A program made the position numbers and the translations under genes. From positions 1 to 19,502 of the forward strand of contig CAKUEI010000025.1 in the NCBI GenBank assembly GCA_934646175.1: a DNA stretch of 19,502 bases, given 5' to 3'. Positions within the stretch are counted from its first letter, which is position 1; each line of letters opens with the position of its first letter. Below, one piece after another: positions 13,558 to 19,502 of the stretch. The stretch is from an uncultured Oscillospiraceae bacterium (lineage in GTDB: Bacteria > Bacillota > Clostridia > Oscillospirales > Oscillospiraceae). A model generated the notes under the pieces. The model was given only the letters and a program-made list of their open reading frames with translations, ran no database searches and had not been told where the DNA came from.

Positions 13558-13995
13558 ATGAAGAAAGGAAAAAAGTTCCTGTCCGTCCTGCTGACCGCGG
13601 CGCTGGTGAGCGCGGCTCTTTCCATGGGGGCGTTTGCGGCGGGAAAAGCGAATGGAGAATCTACGACAATCACCAATGAGTACGAAATGTTATTGCAGAC
13701 AAGAGAGGCGCAGCAGAGAGAAAATACCCTTTTCAGAAGCGCCGGTGCCGATTATGCAGAATTGGCATATTTAGAGCGAGCGGCGTTGCCGGAAGAGACT
13801 TTAAGGGATATGGGGTATTCACAAGAACAGATTTCAATACTGAAAGCCTATGACGGTGGCCCGCTGGAAGAACATCCGGAATTACGTGCTGCATCCAGTA
13901 ATCTAAAGGTTACGGCCAAAAAAGACACCATGGGAAAGCGTCTGCCTCTGCAAGTTTTACATGGTCATGGGATGTGTTCCCTGTTGTGTACTTGA
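13558..13995 (+). CDS. Secreted protein of unknown function, zero-frame N-terminal part
   Basis: A 145-residue zero-frame product. Residues 1-28 form a Sec signal peptide: basic MKKGKK, a hydrophobic core, and AFA before the mature AGKANGES. The mature part is helical and charged, with LPEETLRDMGYSQEQISILK, a pattern I associate with uncharacterised secreted proteins of gut Clostridia. AAAGGAG is 8 bases before the ATG. The reading frame loses sense after codon GGA AAG at 13933-13938: the last 19 residues look random and end at TGA 13993-13995, while the -1 frame continues with protein-like sequence to 14477. See the recoding-site entry. A full-length product would be 306 residues. Confidence 0.75.
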   Translation: MKKGKKFLSVLLTAALVSAALSMGAFAAGKANGESTTITNEYEMLLQTREAQQRENTLFRSAGADYAELAYLERAALPEETLRDMGYSQEQISILKAYDGGPLEEHPELRAASSNLKVTAKKDTMGKRLPLQVLHGHGMCSLLCT

Positions 13996-13999
13996 CAGA
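13932..13999 (+). other. Candidate -1 ribosomal frameshift site (or frameshift mutation)
   Basis: The zero frame reads ATG GGA AAG, so G GGA AAG (13932-13938) is in the correct phase for a canonical X XXY YYZ heptamer, the same heptamer used by phage lambda G/GT. Slipping back one base joins the signal-peptide half to the frame ending at 14477, giving ...DTMGK then ASASASFTWSWDVFPVV. Eight bases downstream TCTGCAAGT (13947-13955) can pair with ACTTG-A-CAGA (13990-13999, one bulge), enclosing a smaller GGGA/TCCC hairpin (13969-13972 with 13978-13981). The zero-frame stop lies in the 3' arm. A simple one-base deletion would look the same at protein level. Confidence 0.45.
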
Positions 14000-14477
14000 T
14001 GGAGTTGCATTACAGTGGAAAGGAACGGGAACTACAGGGGGACCCATGGATGTATACTTGAACCAAAGTGCAACTCTTTCTTATGTTAAAGTAAATTATT
14101 ATAAAACGGGGCTGACTACCTTGTACGATACAAAAAGTCAGAAACTGTTTAATACCGATTTAGCATCACATTGTCAGGCTGATATCCCTATGTCGCGTGT
14201 TGTTGATGGCACGGGGACAACTGTTTACGCGAAGAGCGGAAGTGCTCGTATTTATGTTAGCGTAGCTGAGGGCGCAACGGATTCGTTGTTGCAAGCCACC
14301 TTCTCGTTTGGATATGCACATGTTACTGTCTCGCCTGAAGTGAGTGTTTCGTTTGAGTTTGGAAAAGATGGAAATGTCGGAATCGGTGTAACACCGGGTC
14401 TGCTGAAAAAGGTAAATATTGCAGGTTACAAGGGAATTAGCATGAATGCGAACGGTAGCGTTACCACATTTGATTGA
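13974..14477 (+). CDS. C-terminal part of the secreted protein, in the -1 frame
   Basis: The open frame continuing the secreted protein; protein-like sequence already begins at 13938, and the coordinate given is the first GTG, which has no ribosome binding site. It has the alternating, Gly/Ser/Thr/Val-rich composition of an extracellular beta-sandwich domain: VYLTDGVALQWKG, then stretches such as ARIYVSVAEGA and TVSPEVSVSFEFG, ending SMNANGSVTTFD. No catalytic motif is recognised. It is best read as the second half of one 306-residue exported protein made by frameshifting or inactivated by a mutation, not as an independent gene. Confidence 0.6.
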   Translation: MFPVVYLTDGVALQWKGTGTTGGPMDVYLNQSATLSYVKVNYYKTGLTTLYDTKSQKLFNTDLASHCQADIPMSRVVDGTGTTVYAKSGSARIYVSVAEGATDSLLQATFSFGYAHVTVSPEVSVSFEFGKDGNVGIGVTPGLLKKVNIAGYKGISMNANGSVTTFD

Positions 14478-14498
14478 TTCTTTTGGTGGTGGGAAATT

Positions 14499-14648
14499 AT
14501 GCTGATATACATTGGTTTAGCCGGAGGAACCGTATTTCCGATCGCCTTGAATTGGCTCCTGCGCTGTGTCCGGGATAAAAAAGACACGTTCCAGCCCACA
14601 TTGCTGATGTGCATATGTATGGTGATCATTATACTCGCTGTGTGCTGA
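14499..14648 (+). CDS. Small two-TM membrane protein (49 aa), possibly truncated
   Basis: Begins MLIYIGLAGGTVFPIALNWL and ends in the hydrophobic run MCICMVIIILAVC. It has two predicted membrane segments joined by a basic loop (RCVRDKKD). It starts 21 bases after the secreted-protein stop with only a weak GGTGGTGGG before the ATG. The TGA falls immediately after the second membrane segment, and in the +1 frame the sequence continues AENRVVLKPPTALVADHD, a plausible start of an ectodomain. So this and the next ORF may be one gene broken by a one-base insertion near 14640-14645. Not recognised as a known family. Confidence 0.45.
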   Translation: MLIYIGLAGGTVFPIALNWLLRCVRDKKDTFQPTLLMCICMVIIILAVC

Positions 14649-14658
14649 AAACCGGGTC

Positions 14659-15012
14659 GTGCTGAAGCCACCGACGGCCCTTGTGGCGGACCATGACACG
14701 AAGATGGAGTTTTACCTGATTTCGAATGGTGTGGCACAGCCTGTTTCCGCAGTTTCTTATCTGCTGGGAAGAAATGGAAATACCGTTAAAGTGAAAAGAC
14801 AAGTGCGACAAGGAGATAGTGCAACAATTTGCACGGTTACGATTCAGAACACGCAAAGCCTAACAACTGAAGACGATAAAATCGCTCTTGCAGATGAAGT
14901 GTTGTACACGGTTGGTTATTCTGAACGGGAAATTGAAAATATGGATTCGGATTCCAAGATTACTCCAGTTTTAGCGGATGAGCTGCAGGTGAAAACTACA
15001 TATGGAAGATAA
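14659..15012 (+). CDS. Ectodomain-like ORF (117 aa), probably 3' part of a frameshifted gene
   Basis: The frame is open from about 14626 to 15012. The only upstream start is GTG 14659, without a ribosome binding site, which argues against independent translation. The product is polar and beta-like, without a membrane segment: MEFYLISNGVAQPVSAVSYL near the start, TICTVTIQNTQ, and ADEVLYTVGYSEREIENM near the end. Together with the preceding two-TM ORF it would form a membrane-anchored protein with an outer domain. It overlaps the next small gene by 11 bases. No function is recognised; treat as a possible pseudogene fragment. Confidence 0.45.
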   Translation: MLKPPTALVADHDTKMEFYLISNGVAQPVSAVSYLLGRNGNTVKVKRQVRQGDSATICTVTIQNTQSLTTEDDKIALADEVLYTVGYSEREIENMDSDSKITPVLADELQVKTTYGR

Positions 15013-15190
15013 AGAGAAGAATTTCCAAAATGGTGTTCGGTGGATGCTATTAGGCATTGCCCTCATGCTGTTTGATATTACGATCACATCTACCGCAGCA
15101 ACTCTTGTGATATTTCTTGTTGTACGCGCGATTGGTTTTATTATGGTATTATATGGATTCGTTTGCACTAAGAGCGGCGTAGAGAAATAG
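15002..15190 (+). CDS. Small membrane protein (62 aa), unknown
   Basis: MEDKEKNFQNGVRWMLLGIA at the start, then two membrane segments (about 13-29 and 33-54) and a short charged tail. A GCAGGTG lies 10 bases upstream, inside the end of the previous ORF, suggesting translational coupling. Hydrophobic helices and polar ends are typical of real small membrane proteins, but no family is recognised and the region has low GC. Confidence 0.6.
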   Translation: MEDKEKNFQNGVRWMLLGIALMLFDITITSTAATLVIFLVVRAIGFIMVLYGFVCTKSGVEK

Positions 15191-15318
15191 GAACAATATA
15201 GTGAGATGATTTGCCCCATGCTGAGAGCCTCGCTATGTGCTGCAGGCCCGGCGCTCCGGAACGCGTACCAGAAAACAAAAGACGGAAGATTTGGCGCAGG
15301 CGCAGAAAGGAGGTTGCC

Positions 15319-15498
15319 ATGAATATCATAAAACGACTTTTCATAGGCGCCTTGCTGGCTTTTGTGGGGTTTTTCTTTGCGGTTTATGTGATGGGAACTT
15401 TGTTGGATGACCTGAGCTTTGAAGGCGCCGCGATTTTCAGTTGGGGAATGTATCTGTGTATTATCCTGCCGGTTCTGATACTCGGGAATAAAAAATAG
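15319..15498 (+). CDS. Small membrane protein (59 aa), unknown
   Basis: Starts MNIIKRLFIGALLAFVGFFF, has two membrane segments separated by DDLSFEGAA, and ends LILGNKK. The ATG at 15319 was chosen because AAAGGAGG lies 5-6 bases upstream; an in-frame codon at 15211 would add an Arg-rich, unlikely N-terminus. The 128 bases before it (15191-15318) hold no recognisable element. Adjacent to the other small membrane proteins; unknown function. Confidence 0.65.
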   Translation: MNIIKRLFIGALLAFVGFFFAVYVMGTLLDDLSFEGAAIFSWGMYLCIILPVLILGNKK

Positions 15499-15517
15499 AG
15501 AACGGAGGAATGCAGCG

Positions 15518-15967
15518 GTGGAAAAAAGGAACGCCTTTCGTACCTTTGGGATTCTTCTTCCGTGTCTTGGAATATTGGCGTGCCTTATCTTCTATTTCGG
15601 TTTTTGGACGCACTCCCCGTCGCTGGGCGCGGTGCCCCTGTCCCAACGAAGTGACGAGACCTGCACGTTAGGGGAGATCGAGGCGGCGCTGATGCAGGAC
15701 TTGCGGACGGGAGACGGGCCGTCCTACCGAATCGGGACCATGCGCTTTGCCGCGTATGCGCAGGAGCAGGCGGAAGGCCCGGTGAATGACCCAAGACTAT
15801 CGGAAAGTGAAAACGCGGAGCGCTATCAACTCTATCTGGCGCATTATGTGGCCGCGGAAAATGCCGCTTTGGGGCGGCCCGGCGGCTTCCTGTTCTGGCG
15901 CGATATGCGCAGCGTGACCGTTTCGGAGCTGAAGGCCCATGGCCTTACTGCGATCTGGGGCGCGTGA
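15518..15967 (+). CDS. Membrane-anchored protein (149 aa), unknown
   Basis: A GTG start with CGGAGG about 10 bases upstream. Residues 9-30 (FGILLPCLGILACLIFYFGF) form a signal anchor or signal peptide; the remaining 118 residues are polar and probably extracytoplasmic, with TLGEIEAALMQDLRTGDGP and a mainly helical later part. GC content returns here to the level of the housekeeping genes. It starts 19 bases after the small membrane protein and is followed by repeat-terminator copy 3, so it likely ends the transcript of the accessory cluster. No family is recognised. Confidence 0.65.
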   Translation: MEKRNAFRTFGILLPCLGILACLIFYFGFWTHSPSLGAVPLSQRSDETCTLGEIEAALMQDLRTGDGPSYRIGTMRFAAYAQEQAEGPVNDPRLSESENAERYQLYLAHYVAAENAALGRPGGFLFWRDMRSVTVSELKAHGLTAIWGA

Positions 15968-16004
15968 AGATACTTTAAGGCGAATATTCGTTCCCATATG
16001 CAAA

Positions 16005-16042
16005 GCCCCCGGCGGCCGTTCCGGCAGCCGGGGGCTTCTTTT
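16005..16042 (+). terminator. Terminator closing the accessory cluster (repeat copy 3)
   Basis: GCCCCCGGC (16005-16013) pairs with GCCGGGGGC (16027-16035), with an inner GCCG/CGGC stem and a 3-nt loop, then TTCTTTT. The right arm plus tail is identical to copies 1 and 2. Confidence 0.9.
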
Positions 16043-16103
16043 CCGCATGAGGCGGCGCGGGGGCGCATACCCTTTAGCAACTGAAAAAGGGGAGGCCGTG
16101 GTG

Positions 16104-16898
16104 ATGACACTGGGACGGAAACGGGGAAAGCGGGAGAAAAAACCGGAGAAAAAGCCGGGGCGGAAGCGGCTGTGGACGGTGATCGGCTGCGCGGCGGCTG
16201 CGGCGGGGATGTTTGTATCGGTGAATCTTCCCGCGGCACTGGGGACGGCGGGCAGCCAGCGGCAGCTGCCCATTTACTGCGTGCAGCGGGACCAGAAGAT
16301 GGTCTCGCTGACCTTCGACGCGGCATGGGGGAACGAGGACACCCAGCAGCTGATCGACATTCTGGGGAAGTATCAGGTGAAGGCCACGTTTTTCGTGGTG
16401 GGGAGCTGGGCGGAGAAGTACACGGAGTCGGTGAAGGCACTCCACGACGCGGGGCACGAGGTGATGAACCACTCGGACACCCACCGCCATCTGCCGGAGC
16501 TTTCCGCGGAGGAGATCGTGGCGGATGTAAACGCCTGCAATGATAAGATCGAGGCGGTGACCGGGGTGCGGCCCACCCTGATTCGCCCGCCCTACGGCGA
16601 CTATGATGACCATACGGTGGCCGCCATCCGCGGCATGGGCATGGAGCCCATTCAATGGGACGTGGACAGTCTGGACTGGAAAGACCTCCCGGCGGAGGAA
16701 ATCTGCGGCCGGGTGATGAAGCGGGTGAAGCCGGGGAGCATCGTCCTGTTCCACAACGCGGCCAAGCACACGCCGGAAGCCCTGTCTGGCATTCTGGAGC
16801 AGCTCTTGCAGGAAGGGTACGAGATCGTTCCGGTGTCGCAGCTTCTGCTGACGGGGGACTACGTGCTCGACCACGAGGGGCGGCAGTGCCCGGCGTAA
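16104..16898 (+). CDS. Membrane-anchored polysaccharide deacetylase, PdaB-like
   Basis: A 264-residue protein: a very basic cytoplasmic N-terminus (1-22), one membrane segment (about 23-45), and an extracellular NodB-homology domain. Motif 1 is TFDAAWG (70-76): the catalytic-base Asp72 is kept, but the second, usually metal-binding Asp is Ala73, as in the PdaB group (Bacillus has FDISWG). Motif 2 NHSDTH gives H123 and H127, motif 3 is RPPYG (161-165), and the C-terminal motif is LFHN. The family removes acetyl groups from cell-wall glycans; PdaB is a sporulation protein needed to keep spores intact. Enzymatic activity of this subgroup is uncertain. The ATG at 16104 is preferred: GGGGAGG lies 9 bases upstream, although two GTG codons directly precede it. 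Confidence 0.85.
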   Translation: MTLGRKRGKREKKPEKKPGRKRLWTVIGCAAAAAGMFVSVNLPAALGTAGSQRQLPIYCVQRDQKMVSLTFDAAWGNEDTQQLIDILGKYQVKATFFVVGSWAEKYTESVKALHDAGHEVMNHSDTHRHLPELSAEEIVADVNACNDKIEAVTGVRPTLIRPPYGDYDDHTVAAIRGMGMEPIQWDVDSLDWKDLPAEEICGRVMKRVKPGSIVLFHNAAKHTPEALSGILEQLLQEGYEIVPVSQLLLTGDYVLDHEGRQCPA

Positions 16899-16986
16899 AA
16901 AACCTTTGGGGGAACACTTCCCGGTGCGCAAATCGTGCGCTGCCGCAGTCCGTATCTCTCGCGCAGAAAAGGCCTGCGTTCCTGCG

Positions 16987-17020
16987 AAAAAGCGGCCCGC
17001 CAGAATGACGGGCCGCTTTT
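16987..17020. terminator. Bidirectional terminator between converging genes
   Basis: AAAAAGCGGCCCG (16987-16999) pairs with CGGGCCGCTTTT (17009-17020) around a 9-nt loop, giving a T-run in both directions. It serves the deacetylase gene (+) and the SLH-protein gene (-), whose stop codons flank it. Confidence 0.88.
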
Positions 17021-17042
17021 GACTGCGGGAGTGGGATCCTTT

Positions 17043-19502
17043 TTACTTTTTGCAGTAACGCATGAAAATGGCGGCCACTTCGGCGCGGGTGGCGGTGCCG
17101 CCGGGCACCAGCGTAGTAGAGGTGCGGCCGTTCAACAGGCCGGAGGCCACGGCCCACGCCATGGAGCTCTGCGCCCAGGGGCTGACGGAGGAGGCGTCGG
17201 TAAAGCGGCCCAGGTCAGCGGAAGTGGAGGCCTCCGCCTTCTGATACCGGGTGTACCGCATGAGGATGGCGGCCATCTGTTCACGGGTGACGAAGTCGTC
17301 CGGGGCGAACTTGCCGTCGTCCATGCCCTCTACAATGCCGTTGGCGCTGGCCCATGCCACTGCATCGGAGTACCAGAGGCCGCTCTTCATATCGGAGAAG
17401 GAGGCTCCGGCAGTGACGGCGGGCTTTCCGGCCAGACGGTAAAGCACCGTCACCAGCATGGCGCGGGTCATGCTGGCGTTGGGGTTGAAGGCGGTTTCCG
17501 ACGTGCCGTTGAAAAGGTCGTTTTCATAGGCGAAACGGACGGCCTCATAGAACCAGTCGTTCTCCTTCACATCGGTGAAGGGGAACTTGCCGGTGATGCG
17601 GGCGTAAGCTTCTTCCGCCGCGGTGAGGGTGCCATAATTGGCGACCAGATTCTTCTGCTGCTGGGTGAGCTTTTCATAAGCGTCCCTGGCGGCGGTGATC
17701 TTGCCGCCGCTGTCTTTCGTCACGGTGCCGATCTGATCGATGAGGTCGATGACCGCTGCGGCGGCCTTGCGGTCGGCCTCTGCCGTGCCCATGGAACCGG
17801 CGTCCGGGTCGGCGGTCCAGTCGGCGGTGTAGTAGAATTCGATGGCGTCGCCGTTCTGGATGGTCCGCTGGGTCAGGGGTACGTTGGGCAGGTCGCCGCT
17901 TACCTTATAAAGCCAGCCGGAGCCCTTGCCCAGGGTGAATTCCGCCAGAGTGCGGCCGTCCTTGGTAATGCTGCGGACGTAACCGTTGGCCGCGCCGTCC
18001 TGGGTGATGCCGGTGCCCTCCAGAGCCTTCACAAAGGCATGGTAGACGGTGGAGCCGTCCTTCACAGTGACGGATTTGGCGGGGAGCCAGACGGTACCGT
18101 TGTCGGCGGTGATGGCCACGGTGACGGTAATGTCGTTGTTCTCCGCCGGGGGATCCACGGGCTTGGAACTCTCGCCCTCACCGGTGGCGCGTCCGGGGAC
18201 AACAGCGGTGGTGTGGAAGTCATAGATGTTATAGGGTGTGCGGCCGTCGAATTTTGCCAAGGCAACCAGTGCCCGGAATGCTTGTTCTGTGGCCAATGCA
18301 TTATCTTTTCCGTCGAACTGGAACTGATTGGTGTCGGTATTGACATAAGACAGCAGACCGTCCACAACATTGACACCGGAGGCGGAGGTCAGGTTTGCAG
18401 GGTCCTTGCCCATAGCCAACAGACCCATGATAACCATGGCGTCGGAGTTGGCGCTGCCGAAAGAACCTGCCTCGTTCATAGCGCCGGGGAGCGCTTTGAG
18501 AATGGTGTCTACCACCGTTTTTGCATCTGCGTTGGTGTCATAGTACTTTGCCAAGGCGGCCAGAGCAGCACCGGCAGTGTCCGGGTCAGAATAGGTGACG
18601 CCGTTCCACTCGTAGCCAAAGAGCCCGGAACCCATATTGGTTTTCAAAGTGCCAATCAGCGCATTGATCTGTGCAGCAGTCAGGTTTACGTTGCCCTGAA
18701 GATTTGCCAGCAGGATATAAGGCGCGGTGTAATGGGAAAGGGTGGAATAATCCGCTGCGGAGAGAATTTTGGCATTGTTGGTAGGTGTGCTGCTGTTGAC
18801 GGAATAAAGCTGTGTGCTGTCGATGCCCAGAGACCGGAGAACGATTTCAATCCGAGAATGGTTGGAGAGGTCATCTTTCCCGTTGTTTGCATCTTTGATG
18901 AGCAAGTTCAGCACATTCTGTTTGGCGGTGTCGGTGAGCGCTGCCGTTTTTCCGTCCAGTGTGGAATAGACGGCCATATTCATGGCGGTCCAACTGTCTT
19001 TGGTCTCCGTGTATCCCGCGGCGATGGCGTCCATCAGGGCGCTGCGCTTTTCAGCGGTCACGGGGAGAATGACCTGAACGGTTTTATGATAAGAACCGAA
19101 AGTGTCTGCCAGTCTGAGCTGCACAGAGACGGAAATCGTGGCCGCTGTGTCATTGCTTTTGGCAAGGATCAAAGTTTTGCCGCCGTTTAAGTGCGCATCG
19201 GTGACCGAATAGGTAACGGTGACACCCGGCGCGGGGGACTTGCCCGGCTTCAGAAGACTGAGAGTGGAAGCGGCTTCCGTGGAAGCGGGGACGGTGAGGG
19301 AGTCTACGTACTTGGCGGCCTCCTCAGCCAGATCGGGGAGGTTGACCCTGAATAGCTCATAGAGCTTATCGCCCACTTCCTGCCGGGTGGAGAGGGTCAT
19401 GCCCTTCAATGCAGCCTTCTGAGTGTCGGAGGGATAAGCGGTGGTGTTGCCGATGACGGAGAGGTTATTGCCCTCTGCCTGTGTGCAGTTGCCGAATGCA
19501 TT
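17043..19502 (-). CDS. SLH-anchored surface protein with transcobalamin-like (DUF4430) domain, N-terminus missing
   Basis: The frame is open to the window edge, so the start and signal peptide lie outside; 819 residues are visible (counted from the edge). Order: an alpha-helical repeat region (about 75-425) resembling prenyltransferase/squalene-cyclase-type alpha/alpha repeats, with recurring AALAALAKYYD, GLLAMGKDP and RALVALAKFDG; a Pro/Glu linker; a DUF4430-like beta domain (about 457-562: VTVKDGSTVYHAFVKAL, LGKGSGWLYKV, NGDAIEFYYT); a helical spacer; and three SLH domains beginning at about 640 (FPFTDVKENDWFYEAVRFA), 701 and 766, the last ending at the stop. SLH domains bind secondary wall polymer, so the protein sits on the cell surface. 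Alpha-barrel plus DUF4430 is the layout of intrinsic factor/transcobalamin, suggesting cobalamin or related ligand binding, which is inference. Confidence 0.88.
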   Translation of the reverse strand, partial: NAFGNCTQAEGNNLSVIGNTTAYPSDTQKAALKGMTLSTRQEVGDKLYELFRVNLPDLAEEAAKYVDSLTVPASTEAASTLSLLKPGKSPAPGVTVTYSVTDAHLNGGKTLILAKSNDTAATISVSVQLRLADTFGSYHKTVQVILPVTAEKRSALMDAIAAGYTETKDSWTAMNMAVYSTLDGKTAALTDTAKQNVLNLLIKDANNGKDDLSNHSRIEIVLRSLGIDSTQLYSVNSSTPTNNAKILSAADYSTLSHYTAPYILLANLQGNVNLTAAQINALIGTLKTNMGSGLFGYEWNGVTYSDPDTAGAALAALAKYYDTNADAKTVVDTILKALPGAMNEAGSFGSANSDAMVIMGLLAMGKDPANLTSASGVNVVDGLLSYVNTDTNQFQFDGKDNALATEQAFRALVALAKFDGRTPYNIYDFHTTAVVPGRATGEGESSKPVDPPAENNDITVTVAITADNGTVWLPAKSVTVKDGSTVYHAFVKALEGTGITQDGAANGYVRSITKDGRTLAEFTLGKGSGWLYKVSGDLPNVPLTQRTIQNGDAIEFYYTADWTADPDAGSMGTAEADRKAAAAVIDLIDQIGTVTKDSGGKITAARDAYEKLTQQQKNLVANYGTLTAAEEAYARITGKFPFTDVKENDWFYEAVRFAYENDLFNGTSETAFNPNASMTRAMLVTVLYRLAGKPAVTAGASFSDMKSGLWYSDAVAWASANGIVEGMDDGKFAPDDFVTREQMAAILMRYTRYQKAEASTSADLGRFTDASSVSPWAQSSMAWAVASGLLNGRTSTTLVPGGTATRAEVAAIFMRYCKK

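Noticed and set aside
13918..13924. AAAAAAG as the slippery site
   Set aside because: The zero frame here is GCC AAA AAA GAC, so A AAA AAG is out of phase for a -1 slip. The run remains a possible place for an indel.
14636..14650. Programmed +1 frameshift at the TGC TGA junction
   Set aside because: There is no slippery pairing for the P-site tRNA in the +1 frame and no upstream Shine-Dalgarno-like stimulator as in prfB. Decay or sequence error is simpler.
16916..17040. Small RNA or gene between the deacetylase and the SLH-protein gene
   Set aside because: Only the shared terminator and a short flanking CCGCAGTC/GACTGCGG complementarity are visible; no promoter or ORF.
16935..19190. Long plus-strand open frame opposite the SLH-protein gene
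   Set aside because: It runs through the bidirectional terminator, has no ribosome binding site, and its low-complexity composition mirrors the real minus-strand gene.
19407..19409. TTG as the start of the SLH protein
   Set aside because: The frame stays open to the window edge, there is no ribosome site or signal peptide here, and the upstream codons read as ordinary protein. The gene simply continues outside.

Overview
The window looks like a chromosomal segment of a high-GC, Gram-positive gut-type Clostridia, probably Oscillospiraceae/Flavonifractor-like. This is inferred from the gene families, strong AGGAGG-type ribosome binding sites, the recJ-rel-dtd-MBL-hemZ gene order, a lexA operator of the Bacillus type, and an SLH-anchored surface protein. 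No rRNA, tRNA, CRISPR array, transposase or phage gene is visible.

Left part, 1-9930, is all minus strand and housekeeping. Read in the direction of transcription it starts with a perfect TTGACA-16-TATAAT promoter, a structured leader that probably is the S6:S18 autoregulatory element, then rpsF-ssb-rpsR and a strong terminator (8702-8737). The recJ promoter starts in the tail of that terminator and drives a tight run: recJ, rel (bifunctional ppGpp synthetase/hydrolase), dtd, an MBL-fold hydrolase, hemZ and an Mrp/NBP35 ATPase. A hairpin terminator (828-865) follows, then a GNAT acetyltransferase. The first 30 codons of lexA lie at the left edge, under a promoter covered by two SOS boxes.

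Middle part, 9987-13327, is plus strand: a cupin protein co-transcribed with pgi, a 136-residue orphan P-loop protein, and a TraX-family membrane protein. The last two are each followed by a near-identical GC-rich terminator.

Accessory part, about 13390-15970, has clearly lower GC than its neighbours and encodes only secreted or small membrane proteins of unknown function. It begins with a promoter preceded by an 11-bp-spaced TTAAG direct repeat (a response-regulator-like site). The first gene, a secreted protein, is split by a -1 frame change exactly at a G GGA AAG slippery heptamer with a foldable stem 8 nt downstream. That is either programmed frameshifting or a frameshift mutation, and it is the most interesting signal here. 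A second frame break lies in the following two-TM/ectodomain ORF pair and looks more like decay.

Right part: a third copy of the repeated terminator, a membrane-anchored PdaB-like polysaccharide deacetylase (+), a bidirectional terminator, and converging on it a large surface protein (-, N-terminus outside the window). That protein has an alpha-helical repeat region, a DUF4430/transcobalamin-like domain and three SLH domains, an order that resembles eukaryotic intrinsic factor/transcobalamin fixed to a cell wall.
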